A DNA stretch of 64,000 bases from Cyanoderma ruficeps (lineage: Eukaryota; Chordata; Aves; Passeriformes; Timaliidae), in contig VZDJ01000049.1 in the NCBI GenBank assembly GCA_008694505.1, positions 3,157,662 through 3,221,661 on the forward strand. Reading direction: 5' to 3'. The notes beneath the pieces are model-generated. The model was not told the origin of the DNA and did not search any database. It saw only the letters and a list, made by a program, of their open reading frames with translations. Below, piece by piece: positions 24,401 through 35,060 of this stretch. Numbering within the stretch: position 1 is the first letter of the stretch; every line of letters begins with the position of its first letter. Position numbers and translations under genes: made by a program.

Positions 24401-27400
24401 CCTCAGGAAAAGCTCTGTAAGAACTGTAGAATGAAATGATCGGAGCTCTCCCTCCCATCCTCCAGATGCACCTTGGGATGAAATTTAAAACCTCACTGAC
24501 ACGAGGCACACTGCCTGCTCAGATCCCAGCTGCTGCTGTGGTTTGACACAGTGGTTTTACACCCCCTTCCCTCCCTTCCAGGGTTCCCATTCATCAGCTA
24601 AAATCACACAAGCTCCCTTTGCTACCACTCTTCAAACACAGGGGAACCTCCAAACAGCTCAGGTACCTGGGCAGTCCTGCTATGTAGGTCCAGGAGTCCT
24701 TCTGAGGGCTGTAGGTCTCAACTGAAGACAGGGCCCCGTTCTCATTCCTGCCACCAACAGCCACCAGCATGTCAGTGATCGCTCCCAGGTAGAAATCTAC
24801 TCGTCGCTGTCTCATGGAGGCAACCTGGCAAAGAAAATAACCTGCTGGCATCTTCCAGAGTCTGGTAAGCAAGGGACTGAAGGGCTATCCATGTCTGAGG
24901 ATGGGGCAGTTGTTCCTTCCCCTTTAGTTGGTAAGGAGAGATTCTGGTTTTGACCATTATATTCATACAACACTTGTTTTCCTGCAGCAGCATCTGTTTT
25001 CAAACAAGGGGAAAACAGGAAACATCTAAGAGACAGGTTACTCTATAAATGTTTGTGTTTATAGGAACTCCTTCCCAAACTCTGGAAGAAACAGGCACTG
25101 GAAGCACTGAAAAGCACAAGTGAACTATCCAGGATGACTGATTCACAGAGGAATCATGGTTACCTCCGATGGAAACCAGAACTGGTCCATACAGGAACCA
25201 TGATTGGTCCATATAGGAACAAGGGGTGCCTGATGCAGTGACCCACACAGATAAAGGGTTTTGTGGCAAGACTGGGAGCGAAGGGCTTGTTCTAAGGGAC
25301 ATTTAGCACAGAGACACTTGACAATTGTCAGAGAAGTTTCCTTTTTACATCACACTCATTTTTGATTTAGATGTACTACTCTTTGAGGAGGATGAACCAA
25401 GTAATCCCCTCTAAGTCCATTCCAGCATTATTCCCAGAAGTAATCTAAAGAATTGCAGGCAAATGCTGATCAGGAATCTCTCAGATGAGATGCCAAAATC
25501 CCAAATGAAGCTGAATATCTGCCCCAAACTCTTTTGCTCTTTGTGTTATTTAAGCATTCCCACAAAGGGCTCAAGTAGCTCCTCCAACTTAACTAACTTG
25601 ACTTTTCATTCGGAAGCGCTGCCAGTGTCGACTATTCTAACAAGCCTCGTCCTTCCACCAGAAAAGGAGAAAAACACTCTAAACGTAAAGGACTTTGAAC
25701 AGAGAAATAATTCAGCTCGAGTCTCACCTTTATCCACTGGTTACAGCGGGGATCATACCTATATAGGAGATTTGACGCCGCATCCCCTCCATTGTCCCGG
25801 GAAAAGCTGCCCCCGGCTATGAAGATGAAGCCTCCCAAGACCGCGACGCAGTGGTGACTCCTCCTGGCCGGCAGGGGCGTTTCCGCCACCCACTGTCCCT
25901 TGCCGGTGTCCAGGAAGCAGGTGTCATCGCAGAGCTCCAGGCAGCGCTCCGACACCTCCCCGCCCACGAAGAGCAGCCGCTCCTCGCAGGTGCGCAGCGC
26001 CGTGCGCTTGGTCTGCAGCACCGGCTGCGCCGTCACGTTGTTGTGGTAATTGACGGCCTCCTCGATGAAGCCCTCGCAGTTGGCCTCCTTGGGCAGCAGC
26101 GAGCACACGGCCGGCTTCACTCGGTGCAGGAGGTCGCTCTTGGGGATCAAGGGGAAGTGGATGTTGTCCAGCACTTGGTAAGCCTCGTTCTCCCGCTCCG
26201 GGTACTGCGTCAGCCACTGCAGGGCGGCCTGCAGCAGGTCGTGCTCGCACTCCTGCTGCACGTCGCTGCTGTCCAGGTACTGGCACAGCTTCTGCAGGGA
26301 GATGTTCTGCAGGAAGTCCGGGGTGAAGGAGAGCGTGCCGAAGTTCTGCAGGATGAAGGAGTCGATGTAGGAGTCAAGGCGCTTCAGGTTGTAGATGGAG
26401 GCCAGCTCCTGCAGGTACAGGTAGTTCTCCTCGCTGACTTCGTTCTCCAGGTACTCGCAGCAGAAGTCCACCACCTTCCAGATCTGCAGCAGGTGAGCCG
26501 TCTCCAGCACGTAGTCGATGTTCCCTCCATCCAGAGACAGCTCGCTGCCGTACAGGAAATCCACCACGGCCTTGAGACCGATGTAGGAGGCTCCGAAAAG
26601 CTCCACCTCCTTCTGGTGGGCCTCCCTCATGCCGATGGTGAACATGGAGTTGAAGTAGTCACTGCACACGGCCAGGAGGTTCCTGTGGGCCGGGACTCGC
26701 TGCTCGTCCACCACCAGCACGATGTCACAGAAGAGGCCTCGGTGCCTCTGCTCGTTCAGGCTCTGCAGAACCAGACTGGAGTGGTCATCCCACCTGTACA
26801 CCTGGAAAACAGAACCAGTGTCAGGCAGGTGGCACCTCCACCAAGATCAGCTCCAGAGTGAAATGTGTTTTCCCACTAAGGGCAGCCCAACCTCAGTCAG
26901 AGACAGCTTTTTTGTGTTGTACGTTTGCATTTATAATAAATTCTGACATGAAGGAGTTGGCAAGTGACACGGTACGAGCCTGAGCTCCTCACCTTCACTT
27001 TGAAAGGCCTATGGAAACTTTTACTGCTTCCTACTCCCCTTCTTTTATAATTTACTCTTCCTTCCCCCACAATGCTGCATTGAAACCTCCTCCCTGATGA
27101 GCTATGCAGGCACAATTTTCTGAAACTCTTCCACTCATTGTCTCAGAGACATCTTGCTGACATTTCCTTTCTTCCTTGTCCCCCAAATGACTCCTTACAG
27201 AGTTCTCCCAGATAAGCTACTCACAGAGCATTTGGAGTGGGAGACACACACGCAGCAGTACTCTGAATTTTCATTCAGCCCATGTATTGTTTGGGTTACT
27301 GCTTGCTTGACAGCTACCCCCTCTTAAATCTTTCCAGAACTCTGCATTTCTAAGCTTGTTAGGGTAAAATCCCTCTCTTTCTTCCCACATTATTCCAGGC

Positions 27401-30400
27401 ACACACGCTGCACTCCGGAGTAACAGCTGTTTATTTATGTGCAAAGCCACACATGTGGAGAACTGATTCCCACGAGGCTTCTCCTGGCTTCCAGAAGCTG
27501 AGGTGGGTTTTGTTTAAATGAATAGGAGCAGATATTTTTCTTTTAAAGAAAAGGGAAGACGCCCTCAGGACACATCCATTAAGTGTCCTCCTGGGATCCC
27601 TCTGGTCCTCACATTCTAACCACCAGCTCTGGACCTGTCACTGAGCTTTTGAGGCCACCAGCATTTGCCTCTTTTCTCACAGACTCACGTCACCAGCCTC
27701 GGGCTGAACCAAGATGGAAACAATTTGTTCGCCCTCAAATGTCCTGCAGAACATGAACTGAACACTGCTGGTCTGTCCAGAATGTCAAGGGAAGTTTTAG
27801 GACCACCCTGAGGAAGAATTAAATGTGGGATGGCAGAGTCAGGTACCTTGTGATGCCTCTTAATAAAAGCGAGGTTAAGGTAAATGCAAATACCAAATAC
27901 TTTAATTACCAAATCCAACCCAGGCAGAGCCTGTGAGAACTTGTAAGAGGAGTGAAAAGGGGTGGAATGGAAGCACATCCCTGTATCCTACCTAAGGCAG
28001 CCCTGAACACTCCTGCCTGTCTGAGTCTTGCCCTGTCCTACCCCCCCAGGCTGGATTCCCAGAGGTGACACCCGAAAAGGTCACACGGGTGACCTGAAGT
28101 CTCTTCAAGCCTCCCAGACACTCCTGCTCCCCTTCCCCACCAAACTGTGGTTTCTCCTAGAAATCCTAATTACCTGTGGCTCTCCTGGCTGCCCCAGCAG
28201 AGAGCACATGATCACAGCAGCCTGGAAAAGCCATTACTGCGTTGGTTAAACCACACTGGGACCCTCTCCACCCACCTGGGTGAAAAGGGTTTGATTCTTA
28301 GAGCTAAGAGGACTTTTTGAGACCCAAATTAACAAACAAATGTGCTGCTCTTAGTGTGACATCCCAGCAGATTCTCTTTATTTCCTTATGTTCTTTTCTA
28401 AACAATGGAGCCCAAGCTGCCAAAAATCCTGCTGCTGGAATGGCTCTGAACATTCAAGTGTGCAGAGTTAAACCAGTCTGAGGGAAGAGGCTTCAATAAT
28501 TAAAAGGTTTCTGGATCAAAACTCTTTAATTTGCCTAATACTCATCACACCTCTGAACTTAAAAAGGGATCTATGGCATAGACAACAAAATGGGATAAAC
28601 TGAGGAATAAAGCTGCCAGAGATCTGTAACAGAAAAAAAAAGGGAGGGGGGGGGAGGGTTTAAGGACTGTAAAGCTTTTTATCTGTGTTTTCCTGAGGTT
28701 GAGGAAAGCTGATATTGTACAGGAGCCTAAGTAGAAACCAGGGGCTGGAAGGGAGAGGGAGAAGAATAAATATGGCAAAGGATAAACCACACTTTTGTGG
28801 CGGCTGTAATCGGGGTAGTTGATGGTGGCAGATGCACAGACAAGAAGCAACAACTTGCAGCCACCCTCTCCTGAATCTGACTCACGGGGGAGAGGATTGA
28901 ACCAAATCCTTGGTCTGAACCAACCCCATCCTCCCTCTCATCCCTGGGAACTGGCTGATCATTTCTCTCTAATATTCCCTAATACCACCATCACGCATAA
29001 CGAGATTACAGCGGAATGTAAGATTTGCCAGACATCCCTCTGTGCTGAGCTGGATGTTGAGTCAGCAGCGTAATCCTGCCCCCAGATCCGCCTGGCAACT
29101 GGCACTCCTGAAATCCTTGTTGCCATGTGGAAGTGCTGCTGCTCCAGGAATCGGGCACCAACCCCTTCCACGCTGCACTGGAGGCACTTGGAATACAGCA
29201 GCGTCTTTCAGCCACTCGGAGAGTTCATTGGTTCAGGGGGAAGGATACAGGAGCTGAGAGCTGCACGTTTCAAAATCAAGGCTAATTTCACGCTGAACTT
29301 GAACATCTTTCTCAAGCTATTTATATGCTGTAGAACAGCCTTGGCATTATCCAGTAACTCTAAGTTTAACAGATAGTGACAGCTGCCGTCTAAGCAACCA
29401 AATAAAACAATGCTGTCAAGCTAATTAATTTTTAATGTGATGAATTATCATTACATTCAGACTACCCCATTTAAGTGGCAGGCAGGATCGGCACTGAGGG
29501 AAAGATTATATTGGTAGGGATGCATTTAAAAATTAGTCCTATTTATCTTTCATCAATTGTGTTAGAGCAGAATTTCAGCTTCTCTTGGATTCAGAGATCT
29601 AATTTCCCTCAGACTGTTAATGCAGCCCTGCTGCTCATCAATGGTGCAAAAGAAAATGAGATCTGGCTCATTCAGCTCTGGTAAGACAGATGAAGGCACT
29701 GAAAAGTTTCTCTTTTCCAGCTTTTTTTTCTGGCATTACAAAGTACCTGTTCTGCAGTTCCTGTAACCACAGCACAAAGGCAGCTTGCACTGGCATAAAA
29801 CAAAGTGAACATAATAATTACAGCTGTTATTAACATCTTATAAATCATCCCGAGGACCTGCACAAAGAGCTGCCTGAGATGGATTTCCGTGAATTCACAA
29901 ATAAAAACAATGCATTTGTGCAGACAGAGATTTGAGACAAAGAAAATGAACCCCACAAACCTAAGAAAGCAACCCAGGTTCTGTGAGTTCACTGGGCTAA
30001 CCACAGTTTGCAGGATCCAGACTCACAGATCGTACAAAACCAAGACCGAATCTAAAGAGTAATCCCAGCTTTGCTTTTGTAACGAGCTTGGATTTTTACG
30101 AGATGGATCAGCATCAAAAACAAACACACCACATTTCATAACTGAATTTTTAGTATAGAGAAACTACTGTGCTGCAGTGATGTGGGTTTCTAAGTTATGA
30201 GTCATGATGAGCAGATGCCCATTTGCTGCTGCTTTTCCTTTTTTCCCCCTTAATCACTAGGCAGCAACTTTTACCAAAAATATTTGAGCAGGTAAACCAC
30301 CATTTCCATCCCTCTTCCTTAAAAGCTCCGAATACTCACACTCCCCCAAACCAGTCCGCCCAAAGGAGACCCTCTACCCCCACCACCCCTTACGTGGAGG

Positions 30401-30497
30401 GATTTTTTTTTTGGAAGGCGACACAAACCGTACGAACCTTCGAGGATTCACTTATCTTGTGCGGGCGGCAGATCCTGCTCTGCCGGGTTCCCTCCAT
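17874..30497 (-). CDS. KLHL36: KLHL36, Kelch-like protein 36 (complete, 4 coding exons)
   Basis: Joining 30497-30438, 26801-25728, 24824-24667 and 18429-17874 on the minus strand gives 1848 nt, or 615 residues plus a stop. Human KLHL36 is 616 residues and is closely similar throughout. Domains seen: a BTB/POZ domain at about residues 45-117 ([16 protein letters not shown]...), a BACK domain at about 140-255, and six Kelch blades from about 293, each marked by a glycine doublet (FVGGE, IAGGS, AVGGR, ISGGH, SIGGS, LGGY). A lysine-rich C-terminal tail (DKKKK...) follows. BTB-BACK-Kelch proteins generally act as substrate adaptors for CUL3-RING ubiquitin ligases: BTB/BACK binds CUL3 and Kelch binds the substrate. 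KLHL36 is annotated as a probable adaptor of this type. All introns are GT-AG and phases agree. It is divergent from COTL1 and in tandem with USP10. No frameshift or missing blade is seen. Confidence 0.97.
18430..24666 (-). other. KLHL36: KLHL36 intron 3
   Basis: This is a 6.2-kb GT-AG, phase 2 intron. It holds one CR1 fragment (22613 to about 22960) and otherwise no feature I can support. The open frames here are short and unlike any family I know. Confidence 0.9.
22613..22960 (-). mobile_element. CR1 LINE fragment
   Basis: Antisense CR1 starts at cagggatggggcagccacag (its 3' end is lost). It continues through ccctgccctctgcctgtggg and ttctcttttccaggttgaac to about gacttgctccaacagctcca. Unlike most copies here it lacks the 3' terminal region but extends further towards the 5' end of the element. 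It lies within KLHL36 intron 3. Confidence 0.85.
24667..24824 (-). CDS. KLHL36: KLHL36 coding exon 3 (third Kelch blade)
   Basis: The acceptor is tttgccag|GTTGCC and the donor is CCCAG|GTACCT. The 158-nt exon begins in phase 0 with [12 protein letters not shown] and ends after two bases of an arginine codon. It encodes the [19 protein letters not shown] blade, nearly identical to human KLHL36. Confidence 0.97.
24825..25727 (-). other. KLHL36: KLHL36 intron 2
   Basis: This is a 903-bp GT-AG, phase 0 intron. A locally repeated 'tggtccatacaggaaccatga' / 'tggtccatataggaaca' pair is visible near 25184-25220. Nothing else is recognised. Confidence 0.9.
25728..26801 (-). CDS. KLHL36: KLHL36 coding exon 2 (BTB, BACK and first two Kelch blades)
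   Basis: The acceptor is tctgttttccag|GTGTAC and the donor is ATAAAG|GTGAGA. The 1074-nt exon encodes residues 21-378 in one open frame. It begins VYRWDDHSS, matching human VYRWADHSS after exon 1, and ends CNQWIK. It is GC-rich with CpG-rich third positions, unlike its flanks, which explains the 336-residue antisense open frame over it. Confidence 0.98.
26802..30437 (-). other. KLHL36: KLHL36 intron 1 (between coding exons)
   Basis: This is a 3.6-kb GT-AG, phase 0 intron. It contains a poly-purine/G run at about 28626-28660 (agggagggggggggaggg) with G-quadruplex potential, and no recognisable transposon or gene. Confidence 0.9.
30438..30497 (-). CDS. KLHL36: KLHL36 coding exon 1 (residues 1-20)
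   Basis: The ATG at 30497-30495 opens [20 protein letters not shown] and is followed by AAG|GTTCGT. Human KLHL36 starts [20 protein letters not shown] at the same boundary. The start context is good (G at -3 and +4). The reading frame stays open upstream, but homology supports this methionine. Confidence 0.95.
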
Positions 30498-30519
30498 GAC
30501 CGCCCGATCCGCAGCACTC
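30498..30519 (-). promoter_or_regulatory. KLHL36: Probable KLHL36 5'UTR splice acceptor just before the start exon
   Basis: On the minus strand a pyrimidine-rich tract, cttcctgtgcctttgttgcag, ends 22 nt before the ATG. This fits a non-coding first exon spliced to the start exon. A candidate donor, CCAG|GTAAGC, lies at 31524-31523 and would give a 1.0-kb 5'UTR intron spanning the CpG island. Human KLHL36 also has, as I recall, a non-coding first exon. The pairing is not proven. Confidence 0.4.
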
Positions 30520-30699
30520 CTGCAACAAAGGCACAGGAAGATGTTCAGCAGCTCGCCAGCCCCTCCGGAGCGCTCACACGCATCTCCTGCCGAACAGGGA
30601 GCGCAATTCCCACTCCGCCACGTGCTGATCTGCACCTTGGAAATGTCCGGGTTAAAAAAAAATATATATAATTTTTTTTTCCCTCCTCGCTGCTGTTCC

Positions 30700-31440
30700 C
30701 GCTGTTGTCAAAGGTGGGTTGTGTCAACAAGTTGGGCACAGCCCAGCGCCGGTACCGGGGGTGGCTCGGCACTTAGCGCTGGTTTGCCGGGGGAGCGCCG
30801 AGCGCTGCCCGGGGCCGGCCGGAGCCCCCCGGCCGCGGTCACCGACGGGCCCCGGCCCCGCTCCGGCGGCTACATCGTCCACGGGGGGAAAAAAAACCGG
30901 GCGGAAAACAGCGGGGAAAACAAAGCGGTGACAAATTTCTGCAGGCTGCAACCGCTCCCTCGCTCCGCTCCCGGGGCAGGAAATGCCGACGGGGCGGGAC
31001 CCGAGCGGGGCGGGACCGGAGCGGGGCCGGGAGAGGCGGGGGAGGCGCCGGGGCGGGGATCCCCCCGCGGGAGAGGACCGGCGCCGGGCAGGGGATGCTC
31101 GGACACATCCCGGGAGCTTGGGGCTGCTCCCTGCCCCAGGATGCTCGGACACATCCCGGCAGCTCGGGGCTGTTCCTTGCCCCGGGATGCACGGACAGCA
31201 CCGGGAGCTCTGGGCTGCTCCCTGCCCCGGGATGCACGGACAGCACCGGGAGCTCGGGGCTGTTCCCTGCCCCGGGATGCCCGGACAGCACCGGGAGCTC
31301 GGGGCTGTTCCTTGCCCCGGGCCGGGGATGCGCGGACAGGACCCCTCGGGGCTGTTCCTGCCGGGTCAGGGACGGTGCTGGCCGGGCCTGAGGTAGACGT
31401 GGGTGCCCGTGCCAGGGGCATTGGCTGCAGGGAACGCGGT
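30700..31440. promoter_or_regulatory. KLHL36: KLHL36 CpG island
   Basis: This is dense CpG sequence upstream of the KLHL36 start exon. It includes three closely spaced GC boxes (ggggcggga type) at about 30989-31045 and the 45-bp minisatellite listed next. No TATA box is evident. The large plus-strand open frame across this block is a consequence of stop-poor GC-rich DNA. Confidence 0.75.
31092..31362. repeat. 45-bp GC-rich minisatellite, 5-6 copies, in a CpG island
   Basis: The units contain gatgcacggacagcaccggg and then agctcggggctgttccctgcccc. Two left units carry a variant (cggacacatcccgg) and the rightmost is partly degenerate. The period is 45 bp. The array sits in the promoter-proximal CpG island of KLHL36, so length changes would alter promoter spacing and CpG density. 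Confidence 0.9.
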
Positions 31441-32211
31441 GTTTGGTTTGGACAGCGATGATTAACTGTGCAGTGGGTGCGGGAGGTGCAGCCACAAACC
31501 CCATCATCATCTCCTCTTGCTTACCTGGCATGACACTACCTGACCTTGGAAATTCACCTCCCCAGTGGGGCTTTCCCTGCTTCGGTGGGACTTTCCCTCA
31601 TTCATCACGGGGCAGGAGCCTCACCAGAACCCCCTGTGGTGAGCAGCAGGCTGGAGGTTCCCTGCCTCAGGGGGGGAATCAGAAGCAAAGACACTACACA
31701 GACCCACCGGCTCCAGTTTCAGTGCCATGGTTCCCTCACAAGGCTCCAAGGGAAAAAGCCCTTTGCTAAGCCAGCACTCCGGGGCACCCTGCAGGGGTTA
31801 TCCCCGGGACAGCAGAAGGCTGGCTGTGTGTCCAGGCTCCACCTGCTCTCACCAAGGACAGCCCAGCTTGGACACGTGTCCCAGGTGGTGACGGGGCTGG
31901 CAGAGGATGATGTGCACAGTGTGTGACACCAGGGGAGTGTGCCACGGCTGCCTGGTGCCAGCACCTCCACCTGCCTCAGCCCCTGCCACCCTCCACTGCA
32001 GGCCGTGGCTCCAGGGCTGGGGCAGCAGCATCCCGCCAGCTCCTGGGACAGCCCAGGAAGCCAGAGGGGATGATGGGCTTGTACTCCTCTATTGATTATG
32101 GAGTCTGGAGATGGAAAGTGTTTTGGCCAGCTTTGGTCTCTCCTGCAGCCCTTGTGACCATGAGGAGTGGGTAAAGACCCTCGACTGTCTGAGTGAAATC
32201 CCACTTTGCTG

Positions 32212-32476
32212 CCAGCCCCAATGCCAACTGCGACCTGTAAACTGAAAACCCCAATGCCAACTGTGACCTGTAAACTGAAAACCCCAATGCCAACTGTGAC
32301 CTGTAAACTGACAACCCCAATGCCAACTGTGACCTGTAAACTGAAAACCCCAATGCTGACTGTGACCTGAAGACTAACAACCCCAATGCCAACTGTGACC
32401 TGAAAATTGACAACCCCAATGCTGACTGTGACCTGAAAATTGACAACCCCAATGCTGACTGTGACCTGAAAATTCA
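32212..32476. repeat. 33-bp minisatellite, 8 copies
   Basis: Eight head-to-tail units are of the form ccaatgccaactgtgacctg followed by taaactgaaaacc, with a minority variant (gctgactgtgacctgaaaattgaca). The two variants are clustered, left and right, which suggests local amplification. The period is a multiple of three, so a minus-strand frame is open throughout; there is no support for coding. Confidence 0.95.
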
Positions 32477-33340
32477 GTGCAGCCTCTTCCTGAAGGAGAG
32501 CATTGTTCTTTCCATTCCTTTCTCTGCTTCTGTACAGTAAAGATGGAGAGGGACGGAGAGGCAGGACTGGGGACAGGCATATTGAAAGATTGAAGAAGAA
32601 GCAAAAAACTGGGGGAGATGACAAAGAGACACAGGGACAAGGCACTTGCAGGGGTGTATTTTAGGATAAAGATAATGCTCCTGGGGGCACACGGCTGTGC
32701 AGAGCCATCCTGTTTGCTCAGCTGCCTCCAAATATTCTGAAACCCTTCCTGAACCTCACAGTACAGGCTAGACAGCTGAAGGTCACTCCAGACTGCCAAG
32801 ACTTCATGCCTGCTGGAGATGGTTTTTTGAGGAGGTCTGTAAGTCCTCACTTTCTCTTGTGCTTCCTCTCCAAGGACTCCTGTGACATGGACAGATATTT
32901 CTGCCAGGCCAGTGACATCTTCCTGACAGGATAAAACCCCCATGTTCTAAAGGTCTCAGAATTGCCATGTGAAAAGCAAATCAGAGCTCACCAAAGTAAA
33001 AAAAAAAAAAAGGTAGGTAATTTCCTCACTCCAGTTATAGCCTGATGAAACTGAGCACAATACCTATCCCTCCATGCATTAAAAAAAAAAAAATCCATAA
33101 AAAGGTAAGAAAGACAAGGAACAGAAGCAAAGAGAAGAGCTTTGGTCCCACAAGGAAAATGTGCATTTCTGATGTTTGGATCTGGCACTGAAAAGTGTGA
33201 GGCACAAAGTCCCCAATTAAGAGAATTAACCACTGGGTCTGCTCAAGGAAGAGGTTCTCTCCTCCTGAGGGGATGACATTGGAGTCACCCACCTCCACCC
33301 TAGGAAACATCAGGAGCTGAGGACCAGGGATTGAAGGGGC

Positions 33341-33361
33341 AAGGACAAGGACAAGGACAAG
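33341..33361. repeat. aaggac hexamer array, 3.5 copies
   Basis: A perfect short array of the hexamer aaggac. It is too short to say more. Confidence 0.85.
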
Positions 33362-34269
33362 CAGCAGTGTTACAGGTATAAACAGCAGCAAGTGCCAATG
33401 GATAATAAATGCAGACTACAAAAAATACATTTATGAGCAGATAATGGTCAGCATAAAGGCTTTTGAAAAATGAAAGTGCTCCTAAAAGCAAAGAAAATCT
33501 ATATAAACCCAGAAGTATTAATGCGTGATTATATTATCATCTAGAGCCTGCAGCCTACAGATACCGAGTGTGATTCACCCAGTGTCCTACACTTGTACTG
33601 ACTTCAGAAATCTTCCCCTGTTCCCTGTGACCTCACCGGATCAGAGAGGCACTGCAGCAGTGCCCGTGCAGGGCCCCGGAGCTCCGGGAGCCTCACGTCA
33701 CCCAGGGACGGGGATGCAGCTGGAGGAGCTGCGGACAGGGCTGGCCCTTGGTGGCACTAAAGGGTCCCCGGCAGTCAGGGCTCGCTGGGGAGCTCCTGTC
33801 CCTGGAGATGTCTGACAACCCTCAGTAACCCTGCGGTGATGAGGCTCCTACTGCTCAGCCATGGACAACACCGACGTGAAACAAGCAATCGACATCCCCT
33901 GCAAACTTTAAAAGAAACAAAATGTGATAGTTTTTATCAAGGAATGTAGTTTTTATTACACTGCAAACCCAGCCCCACGGGTATTGGGTAGAAACCCACT
34001 AAAATGCCTAAGGACTGGTTTGTAAAACTCCGGTGCTTGGGCACGACATCACCTGGTGCTGTTTATTTCCAGCCGGGCTCTGCAGAGCAGAGAGACCTGT
34101 CTCTATTTCTGTGGGATTGAAGCGCAGCCTCCCAGGCAGCCTCTGAGGCCGGGATGCCTCCCGGCCCGCATCCCGCGGGGCGCAGCGACTCGCAGGGATG
34201 CGGGATCGTTCCTGGGCAGCGCCGGGAGCCCGGCAGGGGGAGATCGCTGCATTGGAACGGGGCCGCTCG

Positions 34270-34340
34270 CACACAGACACGGACACACACAGACAGACAC
34301 ACGGACTGACGCACGGACAGACACACGGACAGACACACAG
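34270..34340. repeat. ACACGGACAGAC simple repeat
   Basis: A low-complexity tract of acacagac, acacggac and acagac motifs at the left shoulder of the COTL1 CpG island. It is purine/C-rich on the plus strand with no T except in one ctgac. Confidence 0.8.
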
Positions 34341-34399
34341 CCGGGCCCCAGCGCCCGCTCACAGCAGCTGTCACCCCCCAAAGTCACCCCGCAGCCGCC

Positions 34400-35060
34400 C
34401 TTCGAGGCCGGGGCCGCCCTCAGCGCTGGGGCTGCGGGTGATGCTCAGTCTCCGCAGCTCTCCGGTCCCGGGCCTGTCCCCGAGCCCCCATCCTCGCCCC
34501 TCGCCCCCCGCTCACCTGCTCCTCTCCGCGCTACCTCCCGTGCGCCCGGCCCGGCCCCCGGCCCCTCCGCGCCGCCGCCGGCTGCTCCATCCCGGGCGTC
34601 GCCTCTGCCTCCTTCCTCCTCCTCCTGCCGGCCTTCAGCGGCTGCCAAAGCATCGGGGGGCTGCCGACACGGCGGCGGCGGCCGGGAAAAACATCCCCGC
34701 GGCGGGTCCGCGCCGCGCAGGGCCGGGCCGAGCCCCGCGGCCCCCGCGCCCCCGTGCCCGGTGGGCTATTGCATCACCGCGGTCCCCCCGCGCCGGGAGG
34801 GGCCGGGGCAGGGCCGGGCCCAGCAGAGCCATTGGCGGCGGCGGCGGCGGGGGCGGGACGGGCCGCGGATCGCGGGGCTCGGCTCGGCTCGGCTCGCTCA
34901 GCGCCGTGCGGCAGCAGCGGCGGCCGCGGCCCCCCAAGCTCCGCGCCGCTCCGCGCTGCCCGCCCTCCCCTTCGGCCCCATGGCCACCAAAATCGACAAG
35001 GAGGCGTGCAGGGAGGCGTACAACCTCGTCAGGGACGATGCCACCGAGGTGAACTGGTAG
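34400..35060 (+). promoter_or_regulatory. COTL1: COTL1 CpG-island promoter
   Basis: CpG-dense DNA surrounds the COTL1 start codon. An inverted CCAAT box (ATTGG, 34831-34835) is followed by a GGC-triplet run and a GC box (gggcgggacg) ending near 34860. A ggctc pentamer array (34876-34896) follows. This is about 120-150 bp upstream of the ATG, so the TSS is probably just downstream at about 34870-34930. TSS placement is inferred; no TATA box is present. Confidence 0.7.
34980..35056 (+). CDS. COTL1: COTL1 coding exon 1 (residues 1-26, partial)
   Basis: The ATG opens MATKIDKEACREAYNLVRDD and the donor is AACTG|GTAGGT, splitting the tryptophan-26 codon (TG|G). The start is chosen by homology. The same frame is open for more than 900 bp upstream because of GC-rich DNA. 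Confidence 0.97.

Larger units (their letters stand above)
31530..34400. other. Divergent spacer between KLHL36 and COTL1
   Basis: No gene is recognised between the two head-to-head genes. The spacer holds the 33-bp minisatellite, a short ggacaa hexamer array, poly-A runs at 33000-33011 and 33079-33092, and an ACACGGACAGAC-rich simple repeat near 34270-34340 that leads into the COTL1 CpG island. Confidence 0.7.

Noticed and set aside
25851..26861. 336-codon plus-strand open frame
   Set aside because: It is an exact antisense shadow of KLHL36 coding exon 2. The histidine/valine-rich translation is typical of such shadows.
30223..31461. 412-codon plus-strand open frame over the KLHL36 first exon and CpG island
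   Set aside because: It is antisense to a homology-supported exon and runs through stop-poor GC-rich DNA and a 45-bp minisatellite. There is no domain or start context to support it.
31719..32645. 308-codon minus-strand open frame
   Set aside because: It is open because the 33-bp minisatellite keeps frame. The translated repeat (VTVSIGVV..) has no family match I know and no promoter or splice support.
34198..35052. 284-codon plus-strand open frame overlapping COTL1 exon 1 in another frame
   Set aside because: It is GC-rich chance reading over the promoter. The COTL1 frame is supported by homology.
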